A stretch of DNA of 64,000 nt. It comes from Ignelater luminosus. Taxonomy: Eukaryota; Arthropoda; Insecta; Coleoptera; Elateridae. The translations under genes were made by a program, and so were the position numbers. The notes beneath the pieces are model-generated. The model had not been told where the DNA came from. It worked only from the letters and a program-made list of their open reading frames with translations, and did no database searches. Of this stretch, positions 12,561-23,096 are shown in pieces; the stretch's first letter is position 1, and each line of letters opens with the position of its first letter. The stretch spans positions 137,425 to 201,424 of the forward strand of contig VTPC01090026.1 in the NCBI GenBank assembly GCA_011009095.1, read 5' to 3'.

Positions 12561-13229
12561 CGGACAAAGCCTATATAGTATATATTTTGTTTTCTAATGC
12601 TGGTCCTATCGGAAGAATCTTTTCTATCATAACGAAATTATACAGTCATATCGTGGAGTTCGCCAAAGAATCTATTTTTGCAATTACATTACACAATACT
12701 CGTATTGTAAAATCCATTTTAACAGAATTCAACTTGTAGCACGTAGATGATAGCGTTCTCGCCGAGTTTTGAAGCAAAGTATTACAGGCCTTTCAAGGAG
12801 TTTGCTTATTATCGAGATATTGACTTATAACGTTATAACTTAATATTTGCAAATGTGAAGTCGCTGTAACTGCTATTTAATTTAAACGTTGCTGAATCAG
12901 AAAGTTTTCTTAATGTTCTCTTCCTTTTTTAAACTTCTCGTACTCATCTTTGTTCAGACCTATTTGCCAAGTTCTGGATTTTGAAGCACGACGACCTACT
13001 GAGACGTTTTGTTTTTGTTTCAGTTGTAGTTAATTGAAACTGCTGACACCTGTGGTGCAGTTGGCAAGTTATTTTTTATAACCCAGGGCGGCATATTTGC
13101 AACGTTTCTGGGAATATTAAAACATCAAGTTTGTTATTCCAAAGACTACGGTGCAGAGCGGAAAGTTCACAAAAAAAAATTGAAATCAGGAAAAACTCAA
13201 ACAAACTATAAAGAAGAACAAACAAAAAA

Positions 13230-13249
13230 ATATATATATATATATATAT
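13230..13249. repeat. (TA)10 microsatellite
   Basis: Ten uninterrupted TA dinucleotides directly after a run of A. Confidence 0.9.
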
Positions 13250-14911
13250 CACATACCATACAATTTGGAGGGAAGATTGGAACACCACAGCAAAATTCGT
13301 GTAAGTTTGGTAATAAAACGATACAATTGAAATTTGCATAGAAAGAAGAAATAAAGAAGATTCGAGCTTGAGAACGGATTTTACAGAAAGAAAACGGTAG
13401 AAGAAAATCTAATGTAAATGTATTATGATCTTTTCTTGTCCATTGGCCTTAAATTAAAATGGTCGATATAGGGCTTTCGTGTGGACATTGTCAATATTTT
13501 TATTAATTATCTAATATTTACTAATTACTAATTAAGAATTTAGCAAACATCATTTTTGTACAAGAAACTTTAAACAGCACAATCAGGATTTTATGGCCAA
13601 ATCTATTATTATTTAGCACTAAATACTCTTGAAACACAATAATCAAGAGTATTAAGAAATCTCAAAGGTAAAATAAACTGAATAATAACAGAGTAAAAAT
13701 CAAAATTTAATTAACTTTAAATTACATTCACGTTTCGCTCTTTGAATAAATGCAACCATATTACCCGAAGTAAAACCTTTATCTGTGAAAACACATTTTT
13801 AAGCTTCATTTAAAATGCAAAATTGCTATGAAACGAAGAAATTATATAAATTTCAAAATCATAATTTTCTCAGTTGATTACGTTCAATTCCGAACACACC
13901 TCGGCGTTATCTAAATAATACGGACGTGATGTGCAAGAAACAGTTTCTAGCAGCGAGCTTCAGATATCTGTATTTAGCTTCTTATTCGATTATATCTGTA
14001 TTACCTCCGGAGGCAACTGAGCGTTATTGTTTTCATTTCCACTGTTCGTTTTCTATTATTTCCATTGTAAAAAGTCTTATATGACGAAACACAGTAGCAG
14101 GTGTACACTACTAGCAATTTTACGTAATAGTATGGGCTTAGGATAATCAGAGATTGTCCTGACAACGTCCTGGACGAGTCCTGAATCCTTATTATGGGCC
14201 TGCGTCAGCGTCCATCTTCGCTATCGCCCATTACATTATCTTCGCCGTGTATAGGCACTGCACAGCAGATAACGTTCCAGGGGTAATCTAATATAAAATA
14301 GGCAGATAACGGAGCTCGTACTCTGTAATTGTATTGCTTCCGTTTTGAAACTATTTTCGCTTTTCGTGCATACGAAATGCTGATTTAGAGAGTCCCGGTT
14401 ACGTTTAAATGTTTTTCGAGAATCCTAATGCCAGACATTAATATTTATTTCCGAGCTTAATTCTAGAGAAACTCTCCTAAGACTAACGACTGTATTAGAA
14501 TATATTGAAAACATGCTCCTCGTGATTTTCTAATTAAAATTCTTTAGTTCGCAAGGTTCCTACAAACGTGAAACCCTTGTAACCAGATTATCTTCAGTTG
14601 ACCGAAAGTAATCGCTTGAAACTGAGAGAACATCAGAGAAATACAAACAAGCAAATTGTCGAGGTCTTGGTTAAAATCGCTAGCGAGGGGGAAGGTTTTA
14701 TCTAGTAGTATTTTCCTTAAATATTGAATTGGATGTGATGCAAGCAAAGGAGCGCAGAAGTTTTCGTTGTAAGTTATCGATTTTAAAAAGCATAGGAACT
14801 CTAGTGCTCTATTTTTGTCAGATCATTGCGACTTTCATACCGTAAATGTATGATGTCAGCGCGCTCATGGAATAACCTTAGTGAGATTTCAATTCCCTGC
14901 TCCACAACCGC

Positions 14912-14929
14912 CAGGATACGCGTATCCTG
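14912..14929. other. Perfect 18-bp palindrome
   Basis: CAGGATACGCGTATCCTG is identical to its own reverse complement and stops matching at the next base on each side. It might be a dimeric protein-binding site. Nothing around it says what would bind. Confidence 0.6.
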
Positions 14930-16987
14930 TCGAGTGTGAAAAGGAGTCAAATGTGAATGTCAACCCTTATATAGGAATTTTCAGAAGCAGAACCATTCGC
15001 TAACACATTTCCGTAAGATGGGGTGATTCTATGTATGTACAAATTTCGAAATGTAAAATTTTACCAAAAGGAATCGTATCTTTTGGTTCTGAAGCAGAAT
15101 TTATGGGAATAACAAAACAGGAGGAAAATAAAAAATGCTACCAACGTATAAATAATTTTCCCATTTTCTCAAAAGTGCTGCTTAAAATGGAATTTATGAA
15201 GGTTAAGTAGATATGTTCACATTAGAGGTGATTAAAAATTCAAGAATAACTGAGGTTAATTTTTCCTGCTCGAGGTAGTAACTAAAAATAAAAAATAACG
15301 ATGCTTTTGAAGTAGTTTCCTCATTTCTATTTGATTTTGCGAAAGTTAACATTTTACTGGAGAGGGTTTTCCAAGGGAGCCTAAACAAGAGTTAATTACT
15401 TGGCCAGTCGCTATGCAAACACTAGAGTTATATTCATTCAGCTGAAAGGCAGCTGAAAACAGGAGACGTAACTTGCGCTTGAAACACCGCTAATGAGGTA
15501 CTTTATGTGCCCCCGTGTACACACTTATGAACTTAATAAATGATTTCGGCCGAATAAACTTTAAACGCAATATCTCCAATTACGATTCTTACACATAACG
15601 TAATCGCAAACTGCTCTTAAGAGTTGCCGCCTACACATTTAAGAGCTTCCGAATAATACATGAGCTCGCGGTTAATACGAGCTTTAAGCTGCTTGAACGG
15701 AGAGCTTGCATTAGTGCTCTGGGAGAGAACAGCTGCGTCTCTTATAAACATAACATTACAGCTTATTTAATTATATACTTATTTGCATACTGTTTATAGT
15801 ACTTTAAGTCCGTCTTTCTGAGCCCTTAACTTTATTATTAGCTAATCTTAACGTTTTCTTTGAATATACACTTCAACAATAATTAACCACACAAATGTAG
15901 TACTTCTACATTAATTTTGTGCTGATTCTACAGTTACAACCGCCCGAAACACATCTTATGTTACAAAGATTCCTTCTCAGATTAAACTTCACCGAAATTA
16001 AAGTGGGTAACATTTCTCTTCACGAAAATGATTGATGCCAGGAAACGAGTGAAAGTTCTCTTTTTATGACGTTGAAGCCCTAAATTGTGTTCCGTTTTAG
16101 TAACAGAATGTTAGAAATTGCCATGCATTGCCTATTTTTAATAACTCGTTAATTCTTCGAATCTATTTCTGAATTGTATTTATGTAACATGATGAATGAT
16201 AAGAGCGATTTTCTACATATTTTGGATAATCAATATTGAGAAATTCTTCATTCTCGTTACTGTCAATATTTTTTATTAGGAATCTGTACCTTTAGAAATC
16301 AATTTAAAATTGAAACTGAACTCATTTAGTTGGTTTCATAATTTACTTTTTGTCATGCTGAGAGAGAAATTCAGTTTAGAAACAAGATTCTCAAGGGCAT
16401 TAGAAATTTTTGATAAACCTTTTATAATTAGTGTCCACCGTGATGCCTGAATTTTCAGCAAATTTACTTTTTCGTTTGAATACATTTCCGATAATAATTT
16501 TAGCTTATTTAGGTCTTCGTTTTCTGATTTTTCTTTTAACTTAATTCTTTCTATTCATAACCATATTTATACTTGGAGGATTGTTTTGTCCTTTTTTTTT
16601 CTACTTTTCTTCTTCCTAAATCAATGTTTCTCCACCATTTTGCATAAGTAGAAGTCAGGACTGCCTGCTGGGAATTCGAAAAGGCGAAACCTAGCTGACT
16701 GATACTTTATTTAACAGGATTTTGACATTTTATGCCCTTTTTGTTTTAAACGCTGTCTTGTTTCCTCTTTCAGAAATAGCAGTAGCTTTGGTTATCTTGC
16801 AGAAGCTTAGAAAGATTTCAAATTGTTTTGATCACGTAATCTTAATCGCTGATTTGATTTTCTCCGTCTGTCTTAAGTAGCTCTTTATTCCCAATCTGAA
16901 TTTTTAATTAACCATCATTTGTAGCAATTAGCATTAGAACCATAAGGTATTGGTGTATTTGTTTGTGGACGTCATGTTTTACATTTA

Positions 16988-17536
16988 ATGAGATTTTCGG
17001 TCATTGATGTTCACCAACAAAAATCGCAAACAGAAAATATTGAAACACACAACCTTGATACCACAAATGAAACTGTTAAAAAGGTAAAACAAAAAATCAC
17101 AAAAGAAACTGTAGCAGCCAGTATCCATTTAACAGAGAGTCAAATTAAATGTAAAGAGATCATCTCCTTAAATAGCGATGTAGAAAATCAACAACGAAAG
17201 ACATCTATGCCCAAAAAACAACAGAAAAGGATTATAGTGGGCTCTCAAGTAAACGAAATTTGTAAATTAAAAGTAGCCCCCAAGGTAAAATCGATTCACA
17301 TTTGCAAGTTATCCACTGACACCACAGCACAGGAAGTTCTTGACCACGTGGCATCGGTAGCTCCAGTAATATCATGCGAAAAAATTGAATCGAAATTTTC
17401 AAAATATTACTCCACATTTAAACTTGATGTGAATGAAGGCGATGCTGACAAGATTATGGATCCAACTGTATGGCCGAAAGGAACCTGCATCAATAATTTT
17501 TTTTACCGAAAAAATCAACCCCGGCGCATACAATAA
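16988..17536 (+). CDS. LINE ORF1 (gag-like RNA-binding protein), 182 aa
   Basis: The first ~85 residues are lysine- and glutamine-rich and look disordered. From about residue 95 there is a folded block: VKSIHICKLSTDTTAQEVLDH, a KIESKFSKYYSTFKLDV segment, then DPTVWPKGTCINNFFYRK. This pattern (a short RRM-like fold ending in a WP.G block) is typical of ORF1 of CR1/Jockey-group LINEs, which bind the element's RNA. No zinc finger is present, so the N-terminus may be truncated. ORF2 begins 12 bp after the stop in another frame, as is usual for these elements. Confidence 0.7.
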   Translation: MRFSVIDVHQQKSQTENIETHNLDTTNETVKKVKQKITKETVAASIHLTESQIKCKEIISLNSDVENQQRKTSMPKKQQKRIIVGSQVNEICKLKVAPKVKSIHICKLSTDTTAQEVLDHVASVAPVISCEKIESKFSKYYSTFKLDVNEGDADKIMDPTVWPKGTCINNFFYRKNQPRRIQ

Positions 17537-17547
17537 TAAACAGTGTT

Positions 17548-18458
17548 GTGAGAAATAGTGTGCAAAATAAAGAGATAAGTTCAAATTGTAATAATAAATT
17601 TACTATCGTGCATATTAATGCTCAGTCTGTTCGAAATAAAATAATAATTTTTGAAGATTTTGTAAATAACTTTAGAATAAAAATAGATGTACTCTGTGTA
17701 ACTGAACATCACATGCGACCTGGTGAACCAGAAAATTTTCTCCTTAAAAATTATAAAGTTATAAGTCACTATACAAGATCAACCACTACAGGTGGAGGTG
17801 TTATAATGCTTTGTAAAAATAAGATTTTATACAATCCTTTAGATAAAATTAGTGAACTGTCAATTGAAAAATATATTGAGATTACAGCAGTAAATTTTGT
17901 GCAGGAGGAAATTATTTGCGTTACAGTTTATCAGCCTCCAGCTGGGAATTTTGATGTATTTATGTATTAAATGAATGAATTGTTGACAATTTTAAATAAT
18001 TTTAATGTGAAGTCGTAATAAATGGAGATTTTAATATTTTATTCAATATCAAAGACAAAACTTATGTTAAATTTATAGATATAGTAAACTCTTATGTATT
18101 TGTGCATACTATTACCGAATCGACTAGACTTTCAAATTCCATTGACAATATCTTAGTAAATTTTGGAAATTTTAGACAGTATAATACTTGGGTTGAGGAT
18201 CCTGAATTATCGGATCATAAAGCTATATTTATTACTATTGAATGCAAACCTACTTTCAAGGATGAAATCACCTCGTATAGACCTTATACAGATGTAGGCA
18301 AATTTAGATTTTTTAAATTAATAGAAGCTATAAATTGGAATTTTGTAAATGAAATTCATGTTAATGTTAATACTAAATTTTCAAAATTTATCACTATCTT
18401 AATAGAATCGTTAAATTGTGCTTTTCCTGTGGTTACACAAACAAATAAAATCAAATAA
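17548..18458 (+). pseudogene. LINE ORF2, endonuclease domain (frameshifted)
   Basis: The first frame (17548-17970) has VHINAQSVRNK with the catalytic asparagine, CVTEHHM with the catalytic glutamate, and GGGVIMLCKN. A frameshift between 17970 and 18102 follows; in the gap NGDFN (near 18020) is still readable. The next frame (18102-18458) carries DPELSDHKAIFITIE, the SDH catalytic block. An in-frame TAA at 18456 sits inside a 10-bp tandem duplication (18443-18462). The same frame then continues into the reverse transcriptase. So one frameshift and one stop separate this from an open ORF2. Confidence 0.8.
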
Positions 18459-18497
18459 AATCAAAAACTAACATGGTACACGTCGGAATTAAGAAAA

Positions 18498-19751
18498 ATG
18501 AAGAAGCATTTAAATTTTTTAAAGGAATTAAATAAGGATTTTCCCAACTTAAAACTAAATGAATTGATAAATAGTTTTCGCGTAAAATATAAAAAAGAGA
18601 TGGAACGGGCAAAAAGTAACAAGTACGTTAAACAAATCCATGATAGCAATCAAAAGCCTAAAGTATACTGGGATATAATTAATGAAAACAGAAGGGGCAA
18701 GATAGTCTCAAACAAGATTAGTTTGGATGTAAATGAATTAAATAATTTTTTTATAAAACAACCGGAGAATGTATTGAATAGTCTTCCTTTAGTACAAAAC
18801 AGTTCCAGTCCAAATATTCAACAAACAAATGTTAAGTTTAGTATACAACCTGTATCAGAAAATAATATGCGTGATGCAATAAATAAATTAAAAAATAAAA
18901 CTAGTCGTGATTATTACAATTTAAATGCAGTGTTAATTAGGTGTATTAAAAACATAATCATACCACCGCTTACTAAAGTATTCAATGGTTGTATTGAAGA
19001 AGGTATATATCCCAATGCCTTAAAAATTTCCAAAGTTATACCCATACATAAAAAGGGATCGTTGAATGATATGAATAACTATAGACCAATTTCTCTTGTT
19101 CCCATTATATCTAAAATATTCAAAACTTTAATTAAAGATCAAATTGTAGATTATTTTGAAGCTAGTAAACTATTTTATAATCAACAATTCGGCTTTCGTA
19201 AAAATAGGTCAGTAACCGAAGCTATAAATTGTCTTTTAGATTTTGTAATTGAAGGTACGGAAAAGGGATCTTGGGTAGGGGCTTTGTATTGTGACCTAGG
19301 GAAAGTTTTTGATTGCGTCAATTATGATACTCTGTTACAAAAATTACACTGTTATAACTTTGATACCTCTAGTATTAAGCTATTTCAATCATATTTACAA
19401 AATTGCAAACAAAAAGTTATTCTAAATAATACTTACTCGGAAGAAGGATTATTAACTTGTGGAGTTCCACAAGGATCCGTATTGGGTCCTATCTTATTTG
19501 TTATATATATTAATGATTTACATACGACAATATTACCCGGTAAAGTAATTTTATTTGCTGATGATACAACGTTCTTGCGATATCATCAAGATGAGAATAA
19601 TTTGTTTAATGAAATGAACATTCATCAATCTAAAATCGAAAATTGGCTAATACAAAATTGTTTAAAATTAAATGTAAATAAAACAAAAAAACTAATCTTT
19701 TCACATCGAACGCTTGTAAATCATCAAAATGAAGATTCTGTGAAGATTTAG
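18498..19751 (+). CDS. LINE reverse transcriptase, 417 aa open frame
   Basis: Blocks in order (approximate residues): a NYRPISLVPIISKIFKTLI finger block (about 195-215); QQFGFRKNRSVTEAI (about 230-245); GALYCDLGKVFDCVNYDTL, motif A with both aspartates (about 263-281); CGVPQGSVLGPILFVIYIND, motif B (about 325-345); VILFADDTTFL, motif C with the FADD catalytic pair (about 355-365). In motif A the usual SKAFD is GKVFD. The first methionine is only the first one after the stop at 18456; the true ORF2 starts upstream at about 17548. The thumb block follows in another frame after 19751. The polymerase core is intact but lies in a broken ORF2. Confidence 0.85.
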   Translation: MKKHLNFLKELNKDFPNLKLNELINSFRVKYKKEMERAKSNKYVKQIHDSNQKPKVYWDIINENRRGKIVSNKISLDVNELNNFFIKQPENVLNSLPLVQNSSSPNIQQTNVKFSIQPVSENNMRDAINKLKNKTSRDYYNLNAVLIRCIKNIIIPPLTKVFNGCIEEGIYPNALKISKVIPIHKKGSLNDMNNYRPISLVPIISKIFKTLIKDQIVDYFEASKLFYNQQFGFRKNRSVTEAINCLLDFVIEGTEKGSWVGALYCDLGKVFDCVNYDTLLQKLHCYNFDTSSIKLFQSYLQNCKQKVILNNTYSEEGLLTCGVPQGSVLGPILFVIYINDLHTTILPGKVILFADDTTFLRYHQDENNLFNEMNIHQSKIENWLIQNCLKLNVNKTKKLIFSHRTLVNHQNEDSVKI

Positions 19752-19892
19752 AAAAGAGTTAGATCCAGTATTAAGTTGTGATAGTCATATTGAATATTTA
19801 GCCACAATTCTTTCAAGATGACTACCGTTAAAAGATTATATTTGCACAACATTTTGAAAAAGGACTTGCATTGCCATGCTTATAAAATTTAG

Positions 19893-20625
19893 TTGGTGCA
19901 AAAATTGAAAGCGAGGGATTACAATTTGCGGCTTGGTTTTGTCAACGAGATAATGGAAAGGTTTGACAATTTTGATAACATTTTCTTCAGAGATAAGCTT
20001 AATTTTTATGTCAACGGCTACGTAAATAAACAAAATAGTAGGTACTGGTCGGACACTAATCCTTGAAGAAAGCGTGAACGTACACTGCATAGCCCCAGAA
20101 TGGTCGTATAGACTGCTATGTCTGCTAATGGCATAATCAGGCCACACGCCGTACTTTTTTGAAGATCAAAATAAACAAGCACTTATAGTAAATACTCAGC
20201 AATACTGTGCAATGTTAAGAGATTTTCTTGCGCCATCCCTAGAACGGCTTCAAGGCTTTAACTTAAAAACTTGGTTCCAGCAAGATGGCGCAACAAGTCA
20301 CACATCGAATCAGGCACTCGAATCTGTTCAGCAATTATTCCCAAACAAAGTTATCTCAAGTAGAGGCAATATTAGCTAGCTCCCTAGGAGCCTCCATTTA
20401 TCGCCCCTTGATTATTTCTTGTAGAGTTACCTTAAAGGTAAGGTCTACGAAAAGAATCCAGCTAAGATTAGTCTCGAAAGAATTGTGTGGACGAGTTATG
20501 AATAATCTTCGCTCTCGATTTGAAGAGTGCATACAACGCAACAGACATCATTTATACTGTACGTTTAGAATTTTATTTATACAAAAATTAAATTGCCGAC
20601 ATCCTTTTTGGACACCTTGTATAAT
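19893..20625 (+). pseudogene. Mariner-like transposase, 5'-truncated and frameshifted
   Basis: Readable plus-strand blocks: FRDKLNFYVNGYVNKQNSRY, where the usual SDE is RDK (first catalytic aspartate kept); WFQQDGATSHTS near 20270, with the second aspartate; SPLDYFL then YLKGKVYEKNPAKI near 20400-20460, with a third aspartate; RFEECIQRN at the end. The distance from the second to the third aspartate is about 41 codons, allowing for a frameshift, which points to a DD41D-like group of the Tc1/mariner superfamily rather than classical DD34D mariner. The 3' end CTTTTTGGACACCTTGTATA (20604-20623) looks like a terminal repeat; no left end remains. At least three frame breaks are present. Confidence 0.7.
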
Positions 20626-20639
20626 AGACTTTTAGTATC

Positions 20640-22317
20640 AGAATGAACGATGATTGCAGAATACAATTGCAAAACACGTTATCTCAACTAACTTACCTAG
20701 TCGGACAAAATCAGAAAAAAAATCTACAATTTGTGACAGTCCTAAAGTTTTAAAATTTTGAATTTCGCGGAATGTGATGGTGAATAGAGGTCACCTGCTA
20801 GTAAGATGTAAGAAGTGAAAGAAGATAGAAACAATTGGTGCAATAGGCAGCTTGCGAGTGTGTGCTCTATAAAGTAAATTAAAAAAAGTAAAACCTGGAG
20901 CTTAACACGTCTTATATTCATGTAGGCCCCAAATTAACGTTCAGACTGCGACAGTGAATTCATGAGTGTCATGGATGACAACAATGCGAATTGCGCTGTT
21001 TAGGTAGTTGAGATATTTTTATGGTGTTACTTATCATTATCCTTCTTTGTAGAAATGCACGAGACTATACGGAAAAAAGTTATAAATGTGCATTTTCTAT
21101 TTCTTTGTTTAGTTATACTTATAAGTTTTCGTTTCATTGATATTTTGATAAATGAAATACCTAATTTGTTTGACTGACTTTCTTGTTTCCGTATTCAAAC
21201 TTGCAACGAACCCCGACGAAATAAATACAGCACAAGTTGCTAGACTGTCTATTCAATGTTTGAAAATGTTTTTTAACAGACCCAATTATTGGATACGCTT
21301 TATATTACTAAATCCTAATGATTCATATTTAAAACGACTTTAAGTGAAAATGTACCTTCCCTAAGGGCAAAATACAATAGATAGAAGGTAAGGTGCGAAA
21401 GTTTCAAAACAAAGTATATCCCAAATCTGAAGATTTAGGGGATCCTGGACTACAGCTGCACCCTACCTAGGCTTATTTGTAGGGTTAAACTGGCCTAAAA
21501 TGTTTGTTTATTGACCAACAAAGTTGTGTCGAGATGAATTCAGTCGAATTAATCTCATAATGATACAGTACACTGAACAGCAACAGTGTCAAATAAAATT
21601 GAAATTGTTTGAGTCATACTAAACTAATAATTTTCAAGCAGCTTAATTTATTTGAAGCATCTAGATTCGAGTAATTAGCAGTGCTAAGTTATCTATAATA
21701 TGTGATATTAAATAATTTAGTTTCATATTCCAAAATCCGTTGAATATATCTAGAATTATTCTATTTCACACAATACACGGAAATTCAGGACGGTTTCTAC
21801 ATTTCAAAATACTTTCCAAAATACAAATATTTTTTTCTCAAATCCGAATTTATTATTCCTACAACTCAGAAACTCGAATGCATGAGCAGCTAGCAACTAA
21901 TAGACTAATTGGCGCCCTGATTGTTGCAAGAAATACAATAATTCTCAATTTTTGCTTATTTAATAACGACACAAACACAAAAAGTCGTAATTGTAATGAC
22001 ATGCCCTTCTTAAGTCTAGCAGTAACATTATGTCGTTCATACGTGCACGTCACACACCTTCTTTTTTCGTAGTAGACTTCGATTCAAGACTTACAATTCT
22101 ATTGCTTTAGCCTCCTCGGTCTAGCAGTGCAGCAGACTGGACAGAAAAATTTTGATTTGTTTTCGGACTTCTTGCAAAATTAGTCACTTAGATCCATATG
22201 TACCGCATACTGGAAAGGACGTAGAAGAAGTATGGATAAATAAAGGTAAATAACTATGTCATTGTTATCATTTAGTTGTTTATCTAGTTTAGTTGATTAG
22301 GAATATATTGTACTATT
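20640..22317. other. AT-rich DNA, nothing recognised
   Basis: Short frames (for example 21152-21343 and 21740-22072) show no motif. No RNA gene or repeat was recognised. Confidence 0.4.
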
Positions 22318-22915
22318 TTGACGAATATGAAATTTAGTTGCTTCTCATTTCGATTTTTTTTAGATTATGACAAAGATCAAAAATTAACAGACGAACAGTT
22401 GGATGAGCTATTAAATAATAGCGACTTTCACCTTACCGACTCTAAGGACGATGCTGTAGAACGCGAGTACGATGCCTTCATTGTAGAAGATTCAGATGAC
22501 CATCGCAACGTCAACGATCACTTGGTTTTCGCTGAAGAAGCAAATGAAAAAGAAAATTAAGAATCTGATAACAATATCAGTCAAGAAGAAAAAAAGATAA
22601 CTTACACAAGAAATCATAAAATTCGAAGGGTGATCTGCTGCTTTCTGAAATTGAGAAGAGGTTACAAATCAAATCAAAACCTAAACGTAAGCTGAAATGG
22701 AAAAAAGACAGCTTCAATGCTCAATTATTTGAAGCAATGAATGAAGACTGAGATTGTGAAAATAGGGTAAACTGGACGCCACTAACCTATTTTGGTCAAT
22801 ATTTTCACAGTGAAAAATAAAAGAAAAAGACATTTGATAGAGCTTCTGCCCTATATTTCTCAGGGTAACTGGGATTTCTATAACAATTTGAAAACAAACA
22901 ATCAACCTGAAGAGG
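22318..22915 (+). pseudogene. Possible piggyBac-like transposase N-terminal fragment
   Basis: An open frame (22318-22560) encodes an acidic stretch with LTDEQLDELLNNSDFHLTDS and further D/E runs, as at the N-terminus of piggyBac-type transposases. In other frames downstream, KLKWKKDSFNAQLFEA (near 22695) and NWTPLTYFGQYFHSE (near 22770) resemble the W-K-K and PL-YF blocks that precede the DDE domain in that family. The DDE domain itself is absent. The family match rests on short blocks read by eye, so it is tentative; an acidic host protein fragment is the alternative. Confidence 0.35.
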
Positions 22916-23096
22916 AAGCTAGTTAGTCTCTTTCCGACTGGTTTTTTTTATCATATTTTGGTATTGTATACATAGTATACCTACCTTTTGTTAATCTTTT
23001 TTACGTTTATTTGAAGTTCTCTAAAGTAAAAATAAAATAAAACAGCAACAAAGAAAATTTCTTGTGTTTTGAGTGATAACTATAGAAACATTAATC

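Larger units (their letters stand above)
10090..12590 (+). mobile_element. 5'-truncated dead LINE, endonuclease remnant plus reverse transcriptase
   Basis: A second LINE, on the plus strand, starts inside its endonuclease domain and runs through the linker, reverse transcriptase and C-terminal domain, ending near 12590. It carries many stops and frameshifts. It meets the minus-strand LINE at about 10090, so the two 5'-truncation points coincide. Both copies have a complete 3' half, so a single insertion inverted by twin priming does not explain the pair. Confidence 0.8.
12591..16979. other. AT-rich DNA, nothing recognised beyond small sites
   Basis: About 4.4 kb without a supported gene. It contains a (TA)n tract at 13230 and a perfect 18-bp palindrome at 14912. 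A GC-richer patch (about 15420-15740) has several GAGCT motifs but no readable frame. Confidence 0.45.
16980..19825 (+). mobile_element. CR1/Jockey-group LINE, mostly preserved
   Basis: This plus-strand non-LTR retrotransposon has an ORF1 remnant, an APE-like endonuclease and a nearly intact reverse transcriptase in the expected order. It is cut off at the right inside the thumb region: DSHIEYLATILSR near 19775-19820 is the last LINE block. It lacks the rest of the 3' end, and a different transposon (mariner-like) begins about 70 bp later. It is the best preserved LINE in the window. Confidence 0.85.

Noticed and set aside
14215..14257. Possible minus-strand terminal exon after TCTGCTGTGCAG
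   Set aside because: The frame is only 14 codons and its phase does not fit the candidate exon at 40 kb directly.
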